In this document: positions 1 through 5,821 of the stretch, in pieces
Position numbering within the stretch: the stretch's first letter is position 1
Layout of the letters: each line of letters starts with the position of its first letter
NCBI GenBank assembly: GCA_007116445.1
Contig: SKIM01000360.1
Location: forward strand, 1-7,565
Direction of reading: 5' to 3'
DNA length: 7,565 nucleotides
Source of the DNA: Natronohydrobacter sp.
Lineage (GTDB): Bacteria; Pseudomonadota; Alphaproteobacteria; Rhodobacterales; Rhodobacteraceae
The notes under the pieces: model-generated
What the model was told of the DNA's origin: nothing
Databases searched by the model: none
What the model saw: the letters and a program-made list of their open reading frames with translations, nothing else
Translations under genes and position numbers: made by a program

Positions 1-84
1 CGGGGCCTGCGCCCCGTCCCAGAGCATCGTCTCGATCAGACGCAGGCTGTCGTCACCAGCGCCTGCGCGTAGCGCGTCTTCCAC
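1..84 (-). CDS. pabC: PabC-like class-IV aminotransferase / aminodeoxychorismate lyase, 5' end only
   Basis: This is the N-terminal 28 codons of a gene that leaves the window at base 1. The frame opens with GTG at 84-82 and reads M-E-D-A-L-R followed by a segment containing DDSLRLIETMLWDG. The RLIETMLWDG stretch resembles the start of rhodobacterial class-IV aminotransferases encoded next to pabB. A strong Shine-Dalgarno, GGGAGGA on the minus strand (97-91), lies 6 nt before the GTG, inside the pabB coding region. The gene therefore overlaps the end of pabB by 49 bp, which suggests translational coupling. The family uses PLP to convert 4-amino-4-deoxychorismate to p-aminobenzoate and pyruvate. 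An alternative start is the ATG at 27-25, but it would discard the conserved RLIET segment. The catalytic lysine lies outside the window, so the function rests on the N-terminus and on the partner gene. Confidence 0.72.
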   Translation of the reverse strand, partial: MEDALRAGAGDDSLRLIETMLWDGAQAP

Positions 85-1196
85 AGCGCTTCCTCCCATT
101 CGCCCTCGGCCGTGCTGTCCTGCACGACCCCGCCGCCGACATTGGCCAGGATCGCGCCCTGTGCGTCGATCTGCAAGCTGCGGATCGCCACGGACCAGCA
201 TTGATCACCATCCGGCGCCGCCCAGCCAATCGCGCCGCAATAGGCCCCGCGCGGATGCGGCTCCAGCGCGGCGATGATCTGCATGGCGCGGATTTTCGGG
301 GCACCCGTGACCGAGCCACAGGGAAACAGCGCGGCCATGATCTCGGGCAGCCCCGCCCCGGCGATCAGTCGGCCCTGAATCCGGCTGCTCATCTGATGCA
401 CAGTGGCGTAGCTCTCAATCGCGAAAAGTTCCGGCACCCGCACCGAGCCAATTTCGCTGATCCGTCCGATATCGTTGCGCAAGAGGTCGACGATCATCAG
501 GTTTTCCGCCTGCACCTTCTCGCTGGCCGCCAGCGCGGCTTTCAGCTGCGCATCCTGCACCGCATCACCACTGCGCGGCGCGGTGCCCTTCATCGGGCGG
601 CTTTCAAGGATGTTATCGGTCAGCCGGAAGAAAAGTTCTGGGCTGCGCGAGACGATGACGCGCCCGTCGGGCAGGTCCAGATAGGCCCCGAAGCCAACGG
701 GCTGGCGCGCCCTGAGCGCCCCGTAGAGGCCCAGCGGCGTGCCTGTGGTCAGTCTTGTGTGCACCGGGAAGGTCAGATTGACCTGATAGCAATCGCCCGC
801 TGCGAGGAAATCTTGCAGCTGCGCAAAGGCGCGATCATAGGCGGCGCGGTTGATGCCCGGCGCGAGCGGGGCCAGTGTCGTGGCCTCTGCTGTCGTCGCG
901 GCGCGCTGCAGCACGGGATCGGCCGGGCCGGGCGCATCAAAGACGCCAAGGCAGATCAGCGGTGCGCCTGACCCGCGATCCAGCGCGGTCAGGCGCGGTT
1001 CCATCGCAAAACCGGCCTCATAGGCGAGATAGCCCGCCACCCAGGCCCCGGCGCGGCGCGCCGCCTCGGCCGCGTCGAGCACTGGCAGGACATCCGCCTG
1101 CCGCTCGGCCACCAGCCAGCGGCGCGGAGCGTCAAAGTGGACCGGGCGACCCTGTGGCCCATGTTCGATCACGATCACGGTTGTGTTCTTTCTCAT
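36..1196 (-). CDS. pabB: Aminodeoxychorismate synthase component I (PabB)
   Basis: A 386-aa cytoplasmic chorismate-utilising enzyme that aminates chorismate to 4-amino-4-deoxychorismate in p-aminobenzoate/folate synthesis, using ammonia normally supplied by a PabA glutaminase (not in the window). Visible motifs of the chorismate-binding domain are SPELFF (185-190), PMKGT (201-205), NLMIVDLLRND (232-242), CGSVTGAPKIRAM (293-305), RGAYCGAIGW (316-325) and GGGVVQDSTAEGEWEE (354-369). Lys203 in PMKGT corresponds to the PabB-specific lysine that forms a covalent intermediate; anthranilate synthase TrpE has Ala there, so this argues for PabB. The protein is shorter than E. coli PabB (about 450 aa), mainly at the N-terminus, as is common in alphaproteobacteria. 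No good Shine-Dalgarno precedes the ATG. GTG codons at residues 7 and 9 are alternative starts, since homologues tend to begin near VIEHGP. The end overlaps the pabC-like gene. Confidence 0.92.
   Translation of the reverse strand: MRKNTTVIVIEHGPQGRPVHFDAPRRWLVAERQADVLPVLDAAEAARRAGAWVAGYLAYEAGFAMEPRLTALDRGSGAPLICLGVFDAPGPADPVLQRAATTAEATTLAPLAPGINRAAYDRAFAQLQDFLAAGDCYQVNLTFPVHTRLTTGTPLGLYGALRARQPVGFGAYLDLPDGRVIVSRSPELFFRLTDNILESRPMKGTAPRSGDAVQDAQLKAALAASEKVQAENLMIVDLLRNDIGRISEIGSVRVPELFAIESYATVHQMSSRIQGRLIAGAGLPEIMAALFPCGSVTGAPKIRAMQIIAALEPHPRGAYCGAIGWAAPDGDQCWSVAIRSLQIDAQGAILANVGGGVVQDSTAEGEWEEALWKTRYAQALVTTACV
91..97 (-). promoter_or_regulatory. Shine-Dalgarno for the overlapping pabC-like gene
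   Basis: GGGAGGA on the minus strand sits 6 nt upstream of the GTG at 84-82 and within the last codons of pabB. Its near-consensus match and spacing are what decide the GTG start over the internal ATG at 27-25. Confidence 0.6.
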
Positions 1197-1377
1197 GCTG
1201 CGCGTGGGTTTGATCTAGCGCGCGGGCAGGCAATGTGCACCTGCTGAAAGCGACATCACATCTGTTTCAGCCGCCTTTCGCCGCGACAAACTGTAGCGTT
1301 AACGATTGCGCGGTTGTTTCGTGTCATAATGCCTCTATGTGTCAACATACTGCAGCTGGATGGAACGGATGCCCGTC

Positions 1378-1737
1378 ATGCCCAAACTGATAAAACTCTA
1401 CATCCAGCAAGTCCTGATCGGCTTCGCCCTGTCGGCGGTTTTCACGGCTATTCTGGTCTATTACGATATTGGCAATCTGAAACGTCTGGTTTTCGGCTCG
1501 AATGACGGGCTGCTGGGGTTGTTTCTGATCTTCTTTTTCAACGGGCTTGTCTTTGCAGGGGTGCAATTCGCCATTCGGATCATGCGGATGGGCTATGAAG
1601 ATGACGATGATGACGACGATGATCGCGGCACACCGATTCGCGATCAGGATCTGGTGCCAGTGCGACTCGATGCGCGCGGCGGGGAAGGGCGGCAGGCCCG
1701 CAGCAACCGTGGCGGCGTGAATTTCCCGAGAGCCTGA
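1378..1737 (+). CDS. Small two-TM membrane protein with poly-aspartate run, unknown function
   Basis: A 119-aa predicted inner-membrane protein read from MPKLIKLYIQ. Two hydrophobic segments are clear, at about residues 9-29 (IQQVLIGFALSAVF...) and 44-66 (LLGLFLIFFFNGLVFAGVQF), followed by a basic-hydrophobic IRIMRM. A run of E74 then D75-D82 comes next, then a hydrophilic, Arg-rich, probably disordered tail. I recall similar short uncharacterised membrane proteins in Rhodobacterales but cannot assign a function. The same frame opens earlier at GTG 1339 and ATG 1360 and 1369. The ATG at 1378 is preferred because it yields a basic N-terminus directly before TM1, and GGAACGG lies about 9 nt upstream. 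It is divergent from pabB, and a CATAAT hexamer at 1325-1330 could be its -10 but lacks a convincing -35. Confidence 0.72.
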   Translation: MPKLIKLYIQQVLIGFALSAVFTAILVYYDIGNLKRLVFGSNDGLLGLFLIFFFNGLVFAGVQFAIRIMRMGYEDDDDDDDDRGTPIRDQDLVPVRLDARGGEGRQARSNRGGVNFPRA

Positions 1738-1901
1738 GTTAATCAGGTGGGCGCCAGATAACAAGGCCAGGACCCTGCCAGAGCCAGCTCCCTCGGAGAT
1801 GCTTATCGGCCACTGGAAAAGGGCCAACACACGCGAAGAGCAGCACCTGCCTGACCCACAGATAGGGCGCAGGGACAGGCGCTGCAAGGGCGCAGATTTG
1901 C

Positions 1902-1930
1902 TTGACAAGTGTTCTGCATATGTTCACCAT
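1902..1930 (+). promoter_or_regulatory. Predicted SOS promoter of mmcB
   Basis: A perfect -35 TTGACA at 1902-1907 is followed, 17 bp later, by CACCAT at 1925-1930, a weak -10 that keeps A2 and T6 of the consensus. The LexA box lies in the spacer between them. Initiation 6-7 nt after the -10 would fall at about 1936-1937, on the mmcB ATG itself, and no Shine-Dalgarno is seen, so the transcript may be leaderless. Confidence 0.5.
1911..1925 (+). promoter_or_regulatory. LexA-binding site (SOS box), GTTC-N7-GTTC
   Basis: The sequence GTTCTGCATATGTTC is an exact match to the direct-repeat operator GTTC-N7-GTTC bound by LexA in alphaproteobacteria. It sits between a consensus -35 and the predicted start of mmcB, where bound LexA would block RNA polymerase. 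mmcB is known as a DNA-damage-inducible SOS gene in Caulobacter, so site and gene support each other. Confidence 0.85.
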
Positions 1931-1936
1931 CATCCC

Positions 1937-2392
1937 ATGACCGGGGCAGAACGTGACATGATCAGACCGGGGCAGGGCCTTGCACGCGGCGTCTGCCGCG
2001 CGCTGGCGGGGATGGGATTTGCGCCGCTGACCGAATTCATCCCCGCGCGGGGGCTGCGGGTGGATGTGATCGCGCTTGGCCCGAAAGGCGAAATCTGGAT
2101 CGTCGAATGCAAATCCAGTCGCGCGGATTTTCAGTCAGATCGCAAATGGCAGGGCTATCTGCCCTGGTGTGACCGGTTCTTCTGGGCTGTGGGGCCGGAT
2201 TTTCCGCTCGATCTGCTGCCAGAGGGGGGCGGCCTGATGCTTGGCGACAGTTACGGAGCCGAGATTGTGCAGATGCCCGCGCCCGCTGTCCTGGCCGGGG
2301 CGCGCCGCAAGGCGCTGCTGCAGGCGATCGCGCGCCAGGCTGCGCTGCGGCTGGCGCGTTTGGGTGATCCGATGCTTGAGGCTGCATCCTAG
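1937..2392 (+). CDS. mmcB: MmcB family DNA repair protein
   Basis: A 151-aa cytoplasmic protein of the MmcB (DUF1052-type) family, associated with DNA-damage tolerance in alphaproteobacteria. The diagnostic blocks are PGQGLARGVCRALAGMGF (11-28), FIPARGLRVDVIALGPKGEI (34-53), WIVECKSSRADFQSD (54-68), WQGYLPWCDRFFWAV (71-85) and a C-terminal ARRKALLQAIARQAALRLA helix (122-140). Asp43 with Glu57-x-Lys59 matches a PD-(D/E)XK nuclease-like core, although nuclease activity is only inferred. The frame extends upstream to 1799, but the ATG at 1937 is chosen because the LexA box and promoter lie just 5' of it and the upstream residues look like non-coding translation. ATG 1958 is a second candidate that still keeps PGQGLARG. 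The gene stands alone, with no close co-directional partner. Confidence 0.9.
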   Translation: MTGAERDMIRPGQGLARGVCRALAGMGFAPLTEFIPARGLRVDVIALGPKGEIWIVECKSSRADFQSDRKWQGYLPWCDRFFWAVGPDFPLDLLPEGGGLMLGDSYGAEIVQMPAPAVLAGARRKALLQAIARQAALRLARLGDPMLEAAS

Positions 2393-2415
2393 AGCAGGCA
2401 GCGCGCATCCTGCTC
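2392..2415 (+). terminator. Possible stem-loop at the end of mmcB
   Basis: GAGCAGG (2392-2398) and CCTGCTC (2409-2415) form a perfect 7-bp stem with a 10-nt loop that begins at the last base of the mmcB stop codon. No T-tract follows, so intrinsic termination is doubtful. The hairpin may equally be part of the repeat-like element that follows. Confidence 0.35.
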
Positions 2416-2470
2416 CAGTGTGTTGGTGTCGCATGTTTTAAGCGCAAAACCGGCATTTTCCTGCGCAACA
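2392..2470 (+). repeat. Candidate degenerate dispersed palindromic repeat
   Basis: Two stem-loops lie side by side: GAGCAGG/CCTGCTC (2392-2415), and GCGCAAAA (2442-2449) pairing with TTTT (2456-2459) and GCGC (2463-2466) across a 3-nt bulge. The core AAGCGCAAAACCGG resembles short palindromic intergenic repeats that I recall as scattered through many alphaproteobacterial genomes. There is only one copy in this window, so its repeat nature is not shown here. Confidence 0.35.
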
Positions 2471-2648
2471 GGCACTGGCGGCGCGCCCGCGCCCGAAAGA
2501 CGCGTTGCTGATCTGGCCTTGGCGGGTCTGGCCCCCCCCTGCGAGCCACACCTGCCCGCAGCGCCATGGGGCTTAGCGCGCAAGGCGGTGTCAGGGCGCA
2601 GCCGGGTTGAACTGCAGATCCGCCGCGCAAGGCGCACTCCTCTCAGAC
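2471..2648 (+). other. Non-coding gap between mmcB and the phosphatase gene
   Basis: Together with its flanking elements this belongs to a 321-bp gap without a convincing gene. Open frames cross it on both strands, but none has a recognisable protein, a ribosome binding site or plausible composition. It holds a C8 run (2532-2539) and an 11-bp direct repeat CGCGCAAGGCG (2577-2587 and 2624-2634) of unknown meaning. I see no RNA gene signature. Confidence 0.5.
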
Positions 2649-2682
2649 CTGTCATGAAGCCGTCGTGAAGACCACCTATCGA
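2649..2682 (+). promoter_or_regulatory. Candidate PhoB box and -10 of the phosphatase gene
   Basis: CTGTCAT-GAAG-CCGTCGT (2649-2666) matches the two 7-bp half-sites with 4-bp spacer of the Pho box: the first half is exact and the second matches 5 of 7. A TATCGA hexamer at 2677-2682 follows after 10 bp, the arrangement expected when PhoB replaces -35 contacts. The ATG lies 31 nt further on, and the downstream gene encodes a secreted phosphate-releasing enzyme, so phosphate-starvation control is plausible. Confidence 0.55.
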
Positions 2683-2713
2683 GCCTGTGAATGCATGAAA
2701 GAAGGTTTCGACG

Positions 2714-4711
2714 ATGCTCAGTTCTGGCTTCTCGCTGTCACGGCGCAATTTCCTGGCCACGACGGCCGCTGCGGCCATAACCCCACTGATCGCCTTTCGT
2801 GTCGCTGCGCAGGCGGGCGCGGGCGAGCTTCTGATGGTGCCGTCCAGCCCCAATCCTGCCGGCGCTGCCGAGCGGCTCTTTCTGTTGAAAGGCGATGCGC
2901 TGGCCGGGCCGATCCGCACGATCGTGACCGAGGCCGCCAACCCTGTGCCTGCCCCGGCGCTGGCCGATGGTGAACGCCGCGTGCTGCGGCTGATGCATTT
3001 CAATGATCTGCACAACCACATCACCGAGATGCACGCCACGCGCGGCGATACCCACCGGCTCAGCCAGATGGTGCAGAAGGTAAATGCCGTGCGCGCCGCT
3101 GCCGCCGAGGATGAGGTCGTGTTCTTCGTCTCAGGGGGTGACGACCACACAGGGTCGGTCTTTGACGAGTTGCTGGGCTGGGCACCCGAAGAGTTCGTGG
3201 CCGATGCAGGCTATCGCGCGGCCTCTGCTGCGGGGGTCGATATCGCGGTTCTGGGCAACCACGAATTCGACCGCGGCGCCGAGATGCTGCGGATCGGGAT
3301 CGAGGCCGACGCGGCCTTTCCGGTCCTGACCGCCAATGTCCACGGCTCGCAGCATCTGGCACGCGACCGCGATTATGTCGCTGCGGCTGTGTTGGAGGCG
3401 AAAGGCTTGCGTGTCGGTTTCATCGGCCTGACCACCCAGATCGACACCCGCACTGGCCAGCCCGATGATCCGGGCATGCAGGTGGCCAGCCCCATCGCTG
3501 CGGTCAGCAACATCGTGCCCGCGCTGGCCGAGATCTGCGATGTTGTGGTGATCCTGTCGCATTGCGGCTACGGTTCGGGCCAGCACCGCACGGGCAAGGC
3601 AGGTGCCGCACGGCTGATCGGCGAGGGTGATTTCGACATTGCCGAAGCAGCCGGCAGGCTGACCGAAAAGCCGGTGGTGCTGATCGGCGGGCATAGTCAC
3701 ACGGCGCTGAATGCCGAAGGCATTGACCCTGACAATGTGATGGAAGGCGTGTTGATGACCCAGGCGGATGCCAATGGTCGCTATCTGGGCGAGGTCGCCA
3801 TGTCGATCCGCGCCAATGGTGGGCGGCAGGGCTGGTTCACCCATGTCGGCCTGCATCCGGTCAAGCCGCGCGACAACCGGATCGCGGCGGATGATCCGCG
3901 TGCGGCAAATCTGGAAACCGATGCCGATTTCGACCAGGCGTTCGAAGCGCGGGTCGTCGCCCCGCTGATCGCTGCGCTGGACGAGAAGCTGGCCGAAACC
4001 ATCGGCGTTGTTGCCGATGACGCCGATGTCCTGCCTGAGCGCGTCATCGCCGACCGATACAGCCGTGAGACAGCGCTTCTGAACTTCATGAATGATGCGC
4101 TGGTCGCGCGGTCGCGCACATTTCCGCAAGGCCCTGTCGATCTGGCGCTGTTCAACGCGACGGCCATCATCACCGGACTGCAACATGGCCCGCTCAGCTT
4201 TGGCGACTGGTATGCGGTGATGCCCTATGCCGATCAGGTGCATGTGGCGAGTATGACCGGTGCGCAGATCGCCGAGATGTTGCAGTCGAATGCGCATCGG
4301 CTGGTGCGCGAAGACGAGGCGGCAGAGATGGATCTGTCAGGTTTCGTTTCGCGCGGGTTTCTGCATTTCTCCGGCGGGCTGCGCTATCGCATCGTGCCGG
4401 GTGCCGATGCCACGCAGGCGCGCGCGGTTGATATCACCCTTCTGGGCCAGCCGCTGGATGACCTGCGCCACGAGCGTTTCTCGATTGCGGTCAATACCTA
4501 TGTCCAGCTTGGGGCTTTTGCCGAAGCCTGGAACGGCCAGCCGATCGTGGCAGGGGTGCCTGGGGAATTGCCGGGGATGGATCTGCGCGGGCTGGATTAC
4601 AGCCATACCGGGCTGGTCTATCGCAATGAGATCATTGCCCATATCCGCGAACTGGGCGGCATTTCGGAAGCCAGCGGCGCGCGGCTCGATGGGCGCCTGA
4701 TCATCGGCTGA
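2714..4711 (+). CDS. Tat-exported metallophosphatase / 5'-nucleotidase family protein
   Basis: A 665-aa UshA/5'-nucleotidase-family protein, probably periplasmic, releasing phosphate from nucleotides or similar esters. A twin-arginine signal (S9-R-R-N-F-L14, hydrophobic region 15-30, likely cleavage after AQA at 32-34) implies export in folded form. After an unusual linker of about 55 residues, the metallophosphatase domain (about 90-370) carries every expected dinuclear-metal ligand: D98 and H100 (NDLHNH), D143 (GGDDHTG), N182 (GNHEFD), H283 (LSHCG), and H327 and H329 (GGHSHT). H183 and D186 match the catalytic dyad. The C-terminal 5'-nucleotidase domain (about 425-640) has YSRETALLNFMNDAL and MTGAQIAEML, but the usual NGGGIR loop reads NATAII (481-486), losing its arginine. 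Substrate is therefore uncertain. The start is supported by GAAGG at 2701-2705, 8 nt before the ATG. A PhoB-like promoter precedes it and a terminator follows, so it is monocistronic. Confidence 0.88.
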   Translation: MLSSGFSLSRRNFLATTAAAAITPLIAFRVAAQAGAGELLMVPSSPNPAGAAERLFLLKGDALAGPIRTIVTEAANPVPAPALADGERRVLRLMHFNDLHNHITEMHATRGDTHRLSQMVQKVNAVRAAAAEDEVVFFVSGGDDHTGSVFDELLGWAPEEFVADAGYRAASAAGVDIAVLGNHEFDRGAEMLRIGIEADAAFPVLTANVHGSQHLARDRDYVAAAVLEAKGLRVGFIGLTTQIDTRTGQPDDPGMQVASPIAAVSNIVPALAEICDVVVILSHCGYGSGQHRTGKAGAARLIGEGDFDIAEAAGRLTEKPVVLIGGHSHTALNAEGIDPDNVMEGVLMTQADANGRYLGEVAMSIRANGGRQGWFTHVGLHPVKPRDNRIAADDPRAANLETDADFDQAFEARVVAPLIAALDEKLAETIGVVADDADVLPERVIADRYSRETALLNFMNDALVARSRTFPQGPVDLALFNATAIITGLQHGPLSFGDWYAVMPYADQVHVASMTGAQIAEMLQSNAHRLVREDEAAEMDLSGFVSRGFLHFSGGLRYRIVPGADATQARAVDITLLGQPLDDLRHERFSIAVNTYVQLGAFAEAWNGQPIVAGVPGELPGMDLRGLDYSHTGLVYRNEIIAHIRELGGISEASGARLDGRLIIG

Positions 4712-4722
4712 GACGCAACTGA

Positions 4723-4752
4723 CGGGGGCTGCACGCGCCCCCGCTTCGTTTG
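4723..4752 (+). terminator. Intrinsic terminator after the phosphatase gene
   Basis: CGGGGGC (4723-4729) and GCCCCCG (4737-4743) form a 7-bp all-GC stem with a 7-nt loop, starting 11 nt after the stop codon. The stem is followed by a modest T-rich stretch, CTTCGTTTG. It separates the phosphatase gene from the hydroxyproline operon. Confidence 0.6.
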
Positions 4753-4790
4753 ACGGGCGCGGTGCCGGGGGCGGAAAGGCGCAGGCGGTC

Positions 4791-4811
4791 GATCTGTGTT
4801 GAAACCAGATC
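4791..4811 (+). promoter_or_regulatory. 21-bp dyad overlapping the operon -35, candidate operator
   Basis: GATCTG (4791-4796) and CAGATC (4806-4811) are perfect inverted arms around a 9-nt centre. The centre contains the start of the predicted -35 TTGAAA (4799-4804). The placement suits a repressor or activator site for the downstream catabolic operon. The cognate regulator is not in the window. Confidence 0.4.
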
Positions 4812-4826
4812 CTCAGTCTGTAGGCT
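4799..4826 (+). promoter_or_regulatory. Predicted promoter of the hydroxyproline operon
   Basis: TTGAAA (4799-4804) and TAGGCT (4821-4826) are separated by 16 bp. The -35 differs from consensus by one base, and the -10 keeps T1, A2 and T6. Transcription would start near 4833, giving a leader of about 30 nt before the ATG at 4862. A second dyad, TGATG-N10-CATCA (4826-4845), covers the predicted start site. Confidence 0.42.
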
Positions 4827-4861
4827 GATGTGACGTGAAGCATCACCGAAACGGACCCCGC

Positions 4862-5821
4862 ATGAACACAGAGATCCTCGACGGCTGCCTTCCTGCGCTG
4901 ATGACACCCTGCCGATCCGATCACAGCCCGGATCATGATGCGCTTGTGCGCAAGGGGCAGGCCCTGATGGCAGCAGGCATGTCGGGCGTGGTCTATTGCG
5001 GGTCGATGGGCGACTGGCCGCTGATCAGCGACGCTGACCGGATGTCGGGCGTGGCCCGGCTCGTTGCGGCCGGGGTGCCGGTCATGGTGGGCACAGGGGC
5101 TGTGAACACGGCCAGCGCCGTGGCCCATGCTGCCCATGCCGCCAAGGTCGGCGCGCAGGCGCTGATGGTCATTCCGCGGGTGCTGTCGCGGGGCACCTCG
5201 GTCGCCGCACAGCGCCACCATTTCAAGGCCATTCTCTCCGCTGCGCCCGATCTTCCGGCGGTGATCTATAACAGCCCCTATTATGGGTATTCGACCGGTC
5301 CCGATCTGTTCTTTGCCTTGCGTGCGGAGCATCCCAATCTGGTCGGCTTCAAGGAATTCGGCGGCCGTGCAGGGCTGCGCCAGGCAGCGGAATTCATCAC
5401 CAGTCAGGATTCGGATGTCAGGCTGATGGTCGGCGTCGATACGATGGTCGTCGAGGGGATTGTGAATTACGGGGCCTGCGGTGCGATCACGGGGATCGGG
5501 AATGTGCTGCCGCGCGAGGTGCTGCATCTGGCCGATCTGGCGCGCAGGGCCGCTGGTGGGGATGCGCGTGCGCGGCTGCGGGCGCAGGAGCTGGATCAGG
5601 CGATGGCGGTGCTGTCCTCTTTCGATGAAGGCGTGGATCTGGTGCTCTATTACAAATTCCTGCTGACCTGTCTTGGCGCGCAGGAATATGCGCTCAATAT
5701 CAACCCGACGGATCAGCTCAGCCCCAACCAGCGCGGCTTTGCGCAGGCGCAGCTCGATCTGTTCCAGCGCTGGTATGCGGATTGGTCGCAGCAGCTGGAG
5801 CCGGATCTGCAATGCGCGTGA
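4862..5821 (+). CDS. DHDPS/NAL family protein, probable 1-pyrroline-4-hydroxy-2-carboxylate deaminase
   Basis: A 319-aa class-I aldolase-type TIM barrel of the dihydrodipicolinate synthase/N-acetylneuraminate lyase family. Lys164 in NLVGFKEFGG is the Schiff-base lysine, and Tyr136 in IYNSPYYGY is the catalytic tyrosine of the YN-x-P motif. The family's GTTGE loop reads GSMGDWP (47-53), so true dihydrodipicolinate synthase (DapA) activity is unlikely. Its stop overlaps a 4-hydroxyproline epimerase, and the family includes the deaminase (LhpC type) that converts 1-pyrroline-4-hydroxy-2-carboxylate to 2-oxoglutarate semialdehyde and ammonia in D-hydroxyproline breakdown; that role is inferred from this context. 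The frame is also open from GTG 4835, but ATG 4862 gives the family-like start MNTEILDGCLPALMTPC. The Shine-Dalgarno is weak. It is the first gene of the apparent operon. Confidence 0.82.
   Translation: MNTEILDGCLPALMTPCRSDHSPDHDALVRKGQALMAAGMSGVVYCGSMGDWPLISDADRMSGVARLVAAGVPVMVGTGAVNTASAVAHAAHAAKVGAQALMVIPRVLSRGTSVAAQRHHFKAILSAAPDLPAVIYNSPYYGYSTGPDLFFALRAEHPNLVGFKEFGGRAGLRQAAEFITSQDSDVRLMVGVDTMVVEGIVNYGACGAITGIGNVLPREVLHLADLARRAAGGDARARLRAQELDQAMAVLSSFDEGVDLVLYYKFLLTCLGAQEYALNINPTDQLSPNQRGFAQAQLDLFQRWYADWSQQLEPDLQCA

Noticed and set aside
1340..1345. Minus-strand TTGACA as a pabB -35
   Set aside because: No acceptable -10 at 16-19 bp, and it lies more than 140 bp from the pabB start.
1733..1747. 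CCTGA-N5-TCAGG inverted repeat at the stop of the small membrane protein gene
   Set aside because: Only a 5-bp stem with no T-tract; too weak to call a terminator.
1799..1936. N-terminal extension of mmcB to 1799
   Set aside because: It would place the LexA box and promoter inside the coding region and adds residues unlike the family start.
2577..2634. 11-bp direct repeat CGCGCAAGGCG (2577-2587, 2624-2634)
   Set aside because: Short and GC-rich with 36 bp between copies; plausible by chance and not tied to any known element.
2420..2668. 82-aa plus-strand frame in the mmcB-phosphatase gap
   Set aside because: GTG start without a ribosome site, composition unlike a protein, and it overlaps the repeat-like element and the PhoB box.
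2389..3150. 253-aa open frame on the minus strand, opposite the phosphatase start and the intergenic gap
   Set aside because: It overlaps the well-supported phosphatase gene and shows no recognisable domain; it is a consequence of high GC.
3131..4297. 388-aa minus-strand open frame
   Set aside because: It is fully antisense to the metallophosphatase, whose motifs are all in the plus frame.
4337..5812. 491-aa minus-strand open frame
   Set aside because: It is antisense to the end of the phosphatase and to the DHDPS-family gene and crosses a terminator; its composition is that of a shadow frame.
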